From Eubacteriales bacterium (lineage in GTDB: Bacteria > Bacillota > Clostridia > Peptostreptococcales > Anaerovoracaceae): a stretch of DNA of 14,475 nucleotides. The position numbers were made by a program, and so were the translations under genes. The stretch is taken from assembly GCA_028680875.1 (NCBI GenBank), contig JAQUJQ010000022.1, positions 1 to 14,475 of the forward strand, given 5' to 3'. The notes beneath the pieces are model-generated. The model did not search any database and was not told the origin of the DNA. It worked only from the letters and a program-made list of their open reading frames with translations. The number at the start of each line of letters is the position of its first letter. Position 1 is the stretch's first letter. Shown here one piece after another: positions 7,467 through 14,101 of this stretch.

Positions 7467-8768
7467 ATGTGCTATATTGAAGAAGTAATTGCCAGAGAAG
7501 TTCTTGACTCAAGGGGCAACCCAACAGTGGAAGTAGAGGTTTTTTTAAATGATGATTCCATGGGGAGAGCCATAGTACCTTCCGGTGCCTCTACCGGAGC
7601 CTTTGAGGCAGTGGAGCTGAGGGATAAAGATTCATCCCGATATCTTGGAAAGGGAGTATTGAAAGCAGTAGACAACGTGAATGAGATCATTGCACCAGAA
7701 GTTTTGGGATGGAATGCATTTGATCAGGTGGGTCTTGATAAACTTTTAAATCAATTGGATGGCACCCCAAACAAAGAAAAGCTTGGAGCAAATGCAATTT
7801 TGGCCGTATCTTTGGCTGTAGCCCATGCTGCTGCCAATTCTCTGGGTTTACCCTTGTTCCAATATGTTGGCGGAGTCAACGGGAAGCTGTTACCTACACC
7901 CATGATGAATATTTTAAATGGTGGGCAACATGCAGACAATAACGTAGATATACAAGAATTCATGATAATGCCGGTCGGTGCAAAAACCTTCCGAGAAGCT
8001 CTGCAGATGGGTTCTGAAGTATTTCACAGCTTAAAAACTGTCTTGAAAGCAAAAGGGTTGAATACATCAGTAGGAGATGAAGGTGGATTTGCACCTAATT
8101 TAGCATCCAACGAAGATGCCATTTGTGCCATTACAGAAGCTATAGAGAAGGCGGGATATGTACCGGGAACAGATTTGATGATTGCTCTTGATGTAGCCGC
8201 TACTGAAATGTACGATGATAAAACCAAGCTTTATAATATGGCAGGCGAAGGTATTAAAAAGAATGCAAAGGAAATGGTTGAGTATTATAATATGCTTTTG
8301 TCCAAGTACCCTATCATTTCCATTGAAGACGGATTGGCAGAGGAGGATTGGGAAGGCTGGAAATTCATGACAGAACAGCTGGGTAATAAAGTTCAGTTGG
8401 TTGGTGATGATCTTTTTGTAACCAATACAGAGCGCTTAGAAAAGGGCATAAATCTGGAAATTGCCAACTCCATTTTGATTAAGGTAAACCAGATCGGTAC
8501 ATTGACTGAAACCTTGGATGCTATTGAAATGGCTAAAAAAGCCGGATACACCGCTGTGGTTTCTCATCGTTCCGGTGAAACAGAGGATGTGACCATTGCC
8601 GATCTCGTAGTAGGAGTTAATGCCGGTCAGATTAAAACCGGAGCTCCTTCCAGAACGGATCGGGTGGCAAAATACAATCAGTTGCTTAGAATTGAGGAAC
8701 AGTTGGATACCGGTGCAGAATATGCAGGTAAAAAAGCTTTTTATAATTTAAAAACTAATATAAAATAA
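7467..8768 (+). CDS. eno: Enolase (phosphopyruvate hydratase)
   Basis: Enolase dehydrates 2-phosphoglycerate to phosphoenolpyruvate with Mg2+; in many bacteria it also associates with RNA-degrading complexes. The 433-residue length is typical. Visible features are AREVLDSRGNPTVE (9-22), PSGASTGAFEAVELRD, catalytic Glu205 in SVGDEGGFAPN, the metal ligands Asp242, Glu287 (SIEDGL) and Asp314 (VGDDLF), the catalytic base Lys339 in ILIKVNQIGT, and SHRSGETED (366-374). The opening MCYIEEVIAREV differs slightly from the usual start but aligns without a gap. A GGGGGTG ribosome binding site (7454-7460) lies six bases before the ATG. It ends the glycolytic group. I see no intrinsic terminator after it, so read-through into secG, 90 bases on, is possible. 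Confidence 0.98.
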   Translation: MCYIEEVIAREVLDSRGNPTVEVEVFLNDDSMGRAIVPSGASTGAFEAVELRDKDSSRYLGKGVLKAVDNVNEIIAPEVLGWNAFDQVGLDKLLNQLDGTPNKEKLGANAILAVSLAVAHAAANSLGLPLFQYVGGVNGKLLPTPMMNILNGGQHADNNVDIQEFMIMPVGAKTFREALQMGSEVFHSLKTVLKAKGLNTSVGDEGGFAPNLASNEDAICAITEAIEKAGYVPGTDLMIALDVAATEMYDDKTKLYNMAGEGIKKNAKEMVEYYNMLLSKYPIISIEDGLAEEDWEGWKFMTEQLGNKVQLVGDDLFVTNTERLEKGINLEIANSILIKVNQIGTLTETLDAIEMAKKAGYTAVVSHRSGETEDVTIADLVVGVNAGQIKTGAPSRTDRVAKYNQLLRIEEQLDTGAEYAGKKAFYNLKTNIK

Positions 8769-8799
8769 GGAAAATACGGTTTAAATTAAAGGTAAAAAC

Positions 8800-8828
8800 T
8801 TGATTTATTTAAATTCCTATGTTAGTAT
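8800..8828 (+). promoter_or_regulatory. Candidate promoter for secG
   Basis: TTGATT (8800-8805), a 17-base spacer, and TAGTAT (8823-8828) preceded by TGT (8820-8822) form a plausible extended -10 promoter in the AT-rich eno-secG gap. Each hexamer matches four of six consensus bases. The implied leader is about 25 bases. Confidence 0.35.
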
Positions 8829-8858
8829 TTAAAAATACGTTTAATGGGAGGTGCAAAG

Positions 8859-9089
8859 GTGAAAACAGCCTTGATGATTGTACTTGCACTGGCAAGCATC
8901 GTGCTGATTGCAAGCATTCTGCTTCAATCCGGTAAAAGCGCCGGTCTGTCCGGTGCCATTGGTGGTGGAGCAGAACAGCTTTTTGGTAAAAAAAAGAGCA
9001 GGGGTTATGAAGCAATTCTAAGTAAAATCAGCATTGTGGGAGCCATATGCTTTATATTATGCTCACTGGCATTGGTTGCAATTGAGTAA
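8859..9089 (+). CDS. secG: Protein translocase subunit SecG (GTG start)
   Basis: SecG is the small accessory membrane subunit of the SecYEG channel, assisting SecA-driven protein export. With the GTG at 8859 the product has 76 residues: a first transmembrane helix (about 3-22, ending LLQSGK), a conserved cytoplasmic segment with GLSGAIGGGAEQLFGKKKSRG, and a second helix (about 53-74). An ATG at 8844 would add five residues, but the excellent ribosome binding site GGGAGGTG (8846-8853) lies inside that extension and five bases before the GTG, so GTG is the chosen start. The position after eno matches the eno-secG order of other clostridia, where rnr, smpB and ssrA usually follow; here hppA, a lipoprotein gene and a CBS gene intervene before rnr. 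Confidence 0.93.
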   Translation: MKTALMIVLALASIVLIASILLQSGKSAGLSGAIGGGAEQLFGKKKSRGYEAILSKISIVGAICFILCSLALVAIE

Positions 9090-9129
9090 TAACATGAGAG
9101 CAAGTGATCAAAGCCATTATACATTGGTA

Positions 9130-9168
9130 ATGACAAAGAGGTGCTATGAAAGCGCCTCTTAATGTCGT
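9130..9168 (+). promoter_or_regulatory. Long stem-loop in the hppA leader
   Basis: Ten bases, AAGAGGTGCT (9136-9145), pair with AGCGCCTCTT (9151-9160) around the loop ATGAA, with a single T-G wobble. Past a two-base bulge (9161-9162) the helix continues with ATGACA (9130-9135) against TGTCGT (9163-9168), again with one wobble. No run of T follows, so this is not an ordinary intrinsic terminator. It ends six bases before the hppA ribosome binding site. Possible roles are mRNA stabilisation, processing at the secG-hppA boundary, or translational control; none is shown. Confidence 0.5.
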
Positions 9169-9194
9169 GGACGAAAAGGAGGATATTATTAGAA

Positions 9195-11213
9195 ATGAAT
9201 ACATTAGCAATTCTGGCACCGGTTTGTGCTGTCCTTGCACTGATTGTCGCCTATGCCCTTTCCGCATGGATTAATAAGGTGGACGAGGGTACAGATCGGA
9301 TGAGGGAAATTGCCGGTTTTATAAGAGAAGGTTCCATGGCGTTCTTACGGAGAGAATATAAAACCATGGTGATTGTCATCGTAATTTTATTTTTAATCTT
9401 AGGCTTTTTTATTAGTTGGATCACCGCAATTCTTTATGTAATTGGTGCATTATTTTCCGTTTTGGCTGGCTACTTCGGTATGCGGGTTGCGACCAAAGGA
9501 AATGTGCGAACAGCCAATGCAGCAAAGGAAGGCGGCATGAGCAAAGCTCTTAAAGTTGCTTTTAGAAGTGGCGCCGTTATGGGGCTGTGTGTTGTAGGTC
9601 TCGGCCTTTTGGGTTTAGGAGGAATCTTCATCATTATGGGAGTAAACTCGGCAACTGTCATAACAGGCTTTGGGTTGGGTGCATCCTCCATGGCACTCTT
9701 TGGACGAGTAGGTGGTGGAATTTACACCAAAGCGGCCGATGTAGGTGCGGATCTTGTTGGTAAAGTTGAAGCCGGTATTCCTGAGGACGATCCGAGAAAT
9801 CCGGCAGTCATCGCCGATAATGTAGGAGATAATGTGGGAGACGTAGCCGGTATGGGATCCGACCTCTTTGAATCTTATGTAGGATCTATTATTTCCGCAA
9901 TAACTTTGGCAGTTATTATTCCAATTATTACTCCAACTATCGGAGAGGCTTTTGAATTGGATCCATTGACCGGTTCGGTCTTTCCATTGACTCTATCAGC
10001 TATAGGTATTTTGGCTTCTATCCTTGGAGTGATGATGGTCAGAGGGAAAGAAGGAGGAAATCCTGCGGCTGCTTTGAACGCCGGAACTTATGTCAGCGGG
10101 GTAATTGTAATTTTTGCATCATTAATTATGAGTAAAGCCTTCTTTGGTAATTTCAACTGTGCCATAGCTATTATTTCCGGTCTTATTGTGGGCATGGCTA
10201 TCGGAAAGATCACAGAAATCTATACATCAGCAGATTATAAGTTTGTGAAAAAAATTGCAGAGCAGAGCGAAACCGGCCCCGGTACCACGATTATCAGCGG
10301 ATTAGGTGTTGGAATGCTATCAACCGTATGGCCTATTATATTCATCGCTGTCGGTATCCTGATTGCAAATGCATTTGCAGGGCTTTACGGGATTGCACTT
10401 GCAGCGGTTGGAATGCTGTCAACCACCGGTATGGTGGTTGCCGTTGATGCCTATGGTCCTGTTTCAGATAATGCCGGCGGTATAGCGGAAATGTCAGAAC
10501 TTCCGAAAGAAGTCAGACAGATTACAGATAAACTGGATTCTGTTGGAAATACAACTGCTGCCATAGGGAAGGGCTTTGCAATTGGTTCTGCTGCTCTTAC
10601 TGCGCTTGCTCTGTTTGCTTCATATTCTCAGGTTGCAGAATTGGACAATATCAGCCTGTTAAATCCTTTAGTCATTGCGGGACTGTTTATCGGAGCTATG
10701 CTGCCATTCCTGTTCTCGGCACTTACTATGAATTCCGTAGGAAAGGCTGCTTTTCAAATGATCGAAGAGGTTAGAAGACAATTCAGAGAAGATAAAGGGA
10801 TCATGGAGGGTACTTCAAAGCCTGATTATGCCAGATGTGTGGATATCAGTACAAAGGCAGCCCTAAAAGAAATGTTGGCTCCCGGCTTACTGGCAATTGT
10901 GGCACCTTTAGCCGTCGGAATCTTTTTGGGTACCGAAGCGCTGGGCGGAATGCTGGCTGGTGCTTTGGCAGCAGGTGTGTTATTAGCTATCATGATGGCC
11001 AATGCAGGCGGTGCCTGGGATAATGCAAAGAAATATATTGAAGAAGGTCACTATGGCGGAAAGGGAAGTGAAGCCCATAAAGCTGCTGTCGTTGGAGATA
11101 CGGTAGGGGATCCCTTTAAGGATACCTCAGGGCCTTCAATTAACATTCTAATTAAGTTAATGACAATTGTTGCTTTAGTATTTGCACCACTTTTTATTTC
11201 AATTGGTGGCTAA
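9195..11213 (+). CDS. hppA: Membrane-bound ion-pumping pyrophosphatase, K+-stimulated, Na+-type markers
   Basis: This integral membrane enzyme hydrolyses cytoplasmic pyrophosphate and pumps Na+ or H+ outwards. From the ATG at 9195 the product is 672 residues with many hydrophobic helices (about 16 in the family). The pyrophosphate/Mg2+ site is shown by DVGADLVGKVE (182-192), ADNVGDNVGDVAGMGSDLFE (207-226), DAYGPVSDNAGG (418-429) and the C-terminal GDTVGDPFKDTSGPSINI. GNTTAAIGKG (451-460) has Ala and Gly where K+-independent enzymes carry Lys and Thr, pointing to K+ stimulation. The gate Glu226 in DLFESYVG sits where sodium-pumping enzymes have it, so Na+ transport is the better guess, although some K+-dependent proton pumps may be similar. 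The start is set by AAAGGAGG (9175-9182), 12 bases upstream; an ATG at 9162 lies upstream of that site and lacks one of its own. A terminator follows. Confidence 0.95.
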   Translation: MNTLAILAPVCAVLALIVAYALSAWINKVDEGTDRMREIAGFIREGSMAFLRREYKTMVIVIVILFLILGFFISWITAILYVIGALFSVLAGYFGMRVATKGNVRTANAAKEGGMSKALKVAFRSGAVMGLCVVGLGLLGLGGIFIIMGVNSATVITGFGLGASSMALFGRVGGGIYTKAADVGADLVGKVEAGIPEDDPRNPAVIADNVGDNVGDVAGMGSDLFESYVGSIISAITLAVIIPIITPTIGEAFELDPLTGSVFPLTLSAIGILASILGVMMVRGKEGGNPAAALNAGTYVSGVIVIFASLIMSKAFFGNFNCAIAIISGLIVGMAIGKITEIYTSADYKFVKKIAEQSETGPGTTIISGLGVGMLSTVWPIIFIAVGILIANAFAGLYGIALAAVGMLSTTGMVVAVDAYGPVSDNAGGIAEMSELPKEVRQITDKLDSVGNTTAAIGKGFAIGSAALTALALFASYSQVAELDNISLLNPLVIAGLFIGAMLPFLFSALTMNSVGKAAFQMIEEVRRQFREDKGIMEGTSKPDYARCVDISTKAALKEMLAPGLLAIVAPLAVGIFLGTEALGGMLAGALAAGVLLAIMMANAGGAWDNAKKYIEEGHYGGKGSEAHKAAVVGDTVGDPFKDTSGPSINILIKLMTIVALVFAPLFISIGG

Positions 11214-11232
11214 TTAAATAAATTGAATTTTC

Positions 11233-11270
11233 AAAAAAGGAAGCTTTTAATCAAAAAGTTTCCTTTTTTT
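11233..11270 (+). terminator. Intrinsic terminator after hppA
   Basis: The left arm at 11233-11248 (A-tract, GGAAGC, then TTTT) pairs with the right arm at 11254-11269 (AAAA, GTTTCC, then T-tract) around a five-base loop, with one G-T wobble. A run of seven T closes it (11264-11270), so it should end transcripts from hppA. The A-tract on the left makes weak activity on the opposite strand possible. Confidence 0.85.
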
Positions 11271-11330
11271 ATAATGTCTTAAATATTATATTTTGTAAAT
11301 AATATATCGTGAAAGAGAGGAGATGAAAGT

Positions 11331-11540
11331 ATGAAACATAAAGGAATCTATCTTGTCTTTCTGTTGATTTTAGCCTTGTTGATGTTCTCGGGGTGTGCCA
11401 GATATGACAGAACTTATACTCCGGATGGGACCAACTATGTAACCGATAATGGCACTAATGGTAAGCAGGGTGTTACAGATAACACCGGAACCCAAAATAA
11501 CAATCCGAATCGGAACATGAACAACGGTCTGAATCAATAG
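11331..11540 (+). CDS. Small asparagine/threonine-rich lipoprotein, function unknown
   Basis: I do not recognise a family. The 69-residue product starts with a lipoprotein signal peptide: positive MKHKG, a hydrophobic stretch (about 6-19), and the lipobox FSGC with the lipidated cysteine at residue 22. The mature part is only 48 residues, rich in Asn, Thr, Gly and Asp (for example TDNTGTQNNNPNRNMNN), with no other cysteine and no predicted fold; it should be a flexible polar peptide tethered to the outer face of the membrane. The ribosome binding site AGGAG (11318-11322) is eight bases before the ATG. The gene stands alone between the hppA terminator and its own terminator, so it is its own transcription unit. 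The intact signal, good ribosome binding site and terminator argue that it is real. Confidence 0.8.
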   Translation: MKHKGIYLVFLLILALLMFSGCARYDRTYTPDGTNYVTDNGTNGKQGVTDNTGTQNNNPNRNMNNGLNQ

Positions 11541-11581
11541 AAAAAAGAAAGGCAACTGGAATTTCAGCTGCCTTTCTTTTT
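11541..11581. terminator. Bidirectional terminator between the lipoprotein and CBS genes
   Basis: The left arm (11541-11558, A-tract then GAAAGGCAACTG) pairs with the right arm (11565-11581, CAGCTGCCTTTC then T-tract) around the loop GAATTT, with one A-C mismatch. The A-tract on one side and T-tract on the other let it terminate both the lipoprotein transcript on the plus strand and the CBS transcript on the minus strand. It starts directly after the lipoprotein stop and ends eight bases before the CBS stop codon. Confidence 0.85.
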
Positions 11582-11589
11582 AGATAAAA

Positions 11590-12012
11590 TCAGCTTAAAG
11601 TACCAGGTTTGGAAATAGCGGACAGAGCATCCCCTGCCTCATCGACATAAATACTTTTTCTTGCCAAGTCTGCCATGGACATTACACCCATCATACGGTT
11701 GTTGTCTACGACAGGAAGGCGACGAATTTGGTTTTTTGCCATCAGCAATGTTGCTTCGTGGACATTCATATTAGGGGAGGCGAGAATGGGATTGCGAGTC
11801 ATAATTTCTTTAGCAGTTTTTTGATTATTCCCAGTGGATAAGGCTCGAACTACAATATCCCTGTCGGTAATGATTCCCAAAACCTGATCCCGGTCATCAC
11901 AGACAGGGATTGCGCCCACATCGGCCTGTCGCATTTGTCTTGCTACTTGTTCGATGGATGTTTCCGGTTTGACACTGACAATTGATGTTGACATTAGATC
12001 TTTTACTTTCAT
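11590..12012 (-). CDS. Stand-alone CBS-pair protein
   Basis: The 140-residue product consists of little besides two CBS domains, which pair to bind adenosine nucleotides or related ligands and act as energy or ligand sensors. The first (about 7-60) has DLMSTSIVSVKPETSIEQVA, GAIPVCDD and GIITDRDIVVRAL. The second (about 70-125) has EIMTRNPILASPNMNVHEA, RRLPVVDNNRMMGVMSMADLA. No catalytic or DNA-binding domain is attached, so its partner is unknown. The start at 12012 is chosen because a perfect AAGGAGG (12020-12026) lies seven bases upstream; an in-frame ATG six codons earlier (12030) would place that site inside the gene. It is convergent with the lipoprotein gene, divergent from rnr, and shares a 139-base upstream region with rnr. 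A role tied to the nearby ion transporters is only a guess. Confidence 0.92.
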   Translation of the reverse strand: MKVKDLMSTSIVSVKPETSIEQVARQMRQADVGAIPVCDDRDQVLGIITDRDIVVRALSTGNNQKTAKEIMTRNPILASPNMNVHEATLLMAKNQIRRLPVVDNNRMMGVMSMADLARKSIYVDEAGDALSAISKPGTLS

Positions 12013-12021
12013 AAGAATTCC

Positions 12022-12058
12022 TCCTTGCAATAGTCTGTTAATTAGTATATCCTTGCAA
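12022..12058. repeat. 9-bp direct repeat in the CBS gene leader
   Basis: TCCTTGCAA occurs at 12022-12030 and again at 12050-12058, 28 bases apart from start to start, in the short divergent region between the CBS gene and rnr. The first copy overlaps the CBS ribosome binding site. The spacing is close to three helical turns, so a repeated protein site is possible, but chance or a duplicated leader is as likely. Confidence 0.4.
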
Positions 12059-12151
12059 GAATTTTTTTATCAGATAATATAAAACACATGGTAGATTGTG
12101 ATACACTCTTTTTAAGGAATATCTGCTTAAAGGTGAATAGAGGTAATTTAT

Positions 12152-14101
12152 ATGGCGAAATATACAACAAAATATCTAAGAGGTGTACTATCAAAACATA
12201 AGAGAGGTTATGGTTTTGTTGTACTCAATGATAAGGAAGAAACCGGCTACTCGGATATTTTTATTCCTCCTGATAATATGGGAACTGCTATGCACGGGGA
12301 TTCAGTAACTGTAATGGTGGATCCGGCTGGTTGCAGCGGACAAAGTTTAGAGGGAAAAATAGTAAAAGTACTCTCTAGGGCTATGACCCAATTTGTCGGA
12401 ACCTTTTCAAAAAGAGACGGCTATGGTTATGTAAAACCGGAAAACATTAAATCAGGTGAAGAGATTTTGATAAAGAAAAAGGATTGGAACGGATCTTGTC
12501 CCGGAGATAAGGTGATGGTGAAAATAACCTGTTGGCCGGTCAATGGGAGACAAGGAGAAGGGAAAATAATAGAAATAATAAGCCGTAAAGATGAAGCAGG
12601 AGGCGATATTAAGGCTTTAATCCGTTCCTTTCAAATACAAGATTACTTTCCTGAAAAAGTCATCAAAGAAATTGGACTCATTCCCCAATCCATTGAAAAA
12701 AAGGATTTAAAGTATCGAAAAGATTTACGGGGTAAAAATATTTTTACCCTTGATGGTGCAGATGCAAAAGACTTGGATGATGCCGTTTCTGTTGAAAGGT
12801 TGAAAAATGGGAATTTCCTATTAGGCGTGCATATTGCAGATGTGAGCAATTATGTCAAAGAGGGAAGTTTGTTAGACCGGGAGGCTTTAAAACGAAGCAC
12901 CAGTATTTATCTGATAGATCGGGTCATTCCGATGCTTCCTCAGGGGATTTCCAATGGAATTTGCAGTTTGAACCCAAACCAGGATCGTCTGACCTTGTCG
13001 GTTTTCATGGAAATAGACAGGGAGGGAAAAGTGGTTTCTCATGACATATGTGAGAGCGTAATTTGCTCAAAAGAGCGCCTTGTTTATACAGACATTTCCG
13101 ACATTTTGGAACTTGATGACAAGGATTTAAAGAAACGGTATAAAAACATATTGCCGGATTTAATAGGTATGGAGGAGCTGGCTTGTATTTTAAGAAAAAA
13201 GCGTATAAACCGTGGCAGTTTGGATTTTGATTTTGATGAAGCTTTTATTACTTTAAATAAGGAAGGGATTCCTATTTCAGTCGATATTGCAGAAAGAAGA
13301 ATAGCTAATCGGATTATAGAAGAATTTATGATCATAACCAATGAAACCGTTGCCGAACATTTTTATCACATGCAGCTACCTTTTATATATCGAATACACG
13401 AAAAGCCTTCTATAGATAAAATGGAAGAATTTCAACGTTTTCTTCTTAGCCTTGGAATCAGGCTGAAAGGTAGTCCTGAAAAAGTCCACCCCAAAGCCTT
13501 AAATGACATTCTAAATCAGGTCGAGGGTAAAGAAAATGAGAATGTAGTAAATACGGTTATGTTGCGTTCTATGAAGAAGGCCTTTTATGGAACCGGGTGC
13601 CTGGGTCATTTTGGCCTTGGGATTGAGTATTATTGTCACTTTACCGCTCCCATTAGGCGCTATCCTGATTTGATCATTCATCGGGTGATTAAAGAAACTA
13701 TAAAAGGAAGTATTTACGGAGAACGTCTGGAGGATTTAAAAAAGAAAACAGAAGAGGCTTCTACCATTGCATCAACCGCAGAACGACAAGCGGAAGAATT
13801 GGAACGGGAAGTAGAAAAATTGAAAAAAACCCAATACATGAGTGAGCACATTCGGGAAGAGTACGATGGTATCATAAGTGGGATTGCTTCATTTGGATTT
13901 TTTGTTACTCTGGTAAATACCATAGAAGGATTAGTACGTGTGGATTCCCTAAAAGATGATTATTACATCTTGGAAAAAGATAAGTATCGGTTTGTGGGAC
14001 AAAATCACCATAAAGTTTACAGCTTGGGGCAGAAGGTACGTATAAAGGTGGAATCGGTAGATCTGGAAAACAGGGAGGTTAACTTTATACTTCAGCCTTA
14101 A
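12152..14101 (+). CDS. rnr: Ribonuclease R, short form without N-terminal helix-turn-helix
   Basis: RNase R is a processive 3'-to-5' exoribonuclease that digests structured RNA and works with tmRNA-SmpB in clearing stalled mRNA. The 649 residues show two cold-shock/OB domains (about 5-75 and 78-145), the RNB catalytic domain (about 190-510) and a C-terminal S1 domain (about 565-648). The metal-binding acidic residues are seen in LDGADAKDLDDAV (200-212), with Asp201, Asp207, Asp209 and Asp210. Other RNB motifs are MLPQGISNGICSLNPNQDRL (261-280) and HFTAPIRRYPDLIIHR. The winged helix-turn-helix of about 70-80 residues at the N-terminus of many RNase R proteins is absent, and so is the lysine-rich tail. 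An in-frame stop at 12134-12136 rules out a longer start, and AGAGGT (12139-12144) supports the ATG. smpB does not follow. RNase II is an alternative name, but Firmicute enzymes of this layout are called RNase R. Confidence 0.95.
   Translation: MAKYTTKYLRGVLSKHKRGYGFVVLNDKEETGYSDIFIPPDNMGTAMHGDSVTVMVDPAGCSGQSLEGKIVKVLSRAMTQFVGTFSKRDGYGYVKPENIKSGEEILIKKKDWNGSCPGDKVMVKITCWPVNGRQGEGKIIEIISRKDEAGGDIKALIRSFQIQDYFPEKVIKEIGLIPQSIEKKDLKYRKDLRGKNIFTLDGADAKDLDDAVSVERLKNGNFLLGVHIADVSNYVKEGSLLDREALKRSTSIYLIDRVIPMLPQGISNGICSLNPNQDRLTLSVFMEIDREGKVVSHDICESVICSKERLVYTDISDILELDDKDLKKRYKNILPDLIGMEELACILRKKRINRGSLDFDFDEAFITLNKEGIPISVDIAERRIANRIIEEFMIITNETVAEHFYHMQLPFIYRIHEKPSIDKMEEFQRFLLSLGIRLKGSPEKVHPKALNDILNQVEGKENENVVNTVMLRSMKKAFYGTGCLGHFGLGIEYYCHFTAPIRRYPDLIIHRVIKETIKGSIYGERLEDLKKKTEEASTIASTAERQAEELEREVEKLKKTQYMSEHIREEYDGIISGIASFGFFVTLVNTIEGLVRVDSLKDDYYILEKDKYRFVGQNHHKVYSLGQKVRIKVESVDLENREVNFILQP

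Noticed and set aside
8825..8838. Inverted repeat GTATTT/AAATAC before secG.
   Set aside because: The two-base centre and AT-only pairing give no stable hairpin, and it overlaps a likely -10 element.
8844..8858. ATG start five codons upstream of the chosen secG start.
   Set aside because: The strong GGGAGGTG site lies within this extension and points to the GTG at 8859.
9162..9194. Longer hppA start at the ATG at 9162 (11 extra residues, MSWTKRRILLE).
   Set aside because: The AAAGGAGG site is inside the extension, the ATG sits in the stem-loop without its own site, and the family normally starts just before the first hydrophobic helix.
9146..9274. A 42-codon ORF starting in the hairpin loop before hppA, with a cysteine cluster (CCPCTDCRLC) and an AGAGG four bases upstream.
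   Set aside because: It overlaps the hppA start in another frame for most of its length. The cysteines fall out of the leucine/alanine-rich codons of hppA read out of frame, and its ribosome site is buried in the stem. Most likely a shadow.
12013..12030. Longer CBS-protein start six codons upstream at 12030.
   Set aside because: A perfect AAGGAGG lies inside it and directs initiation to 12012.
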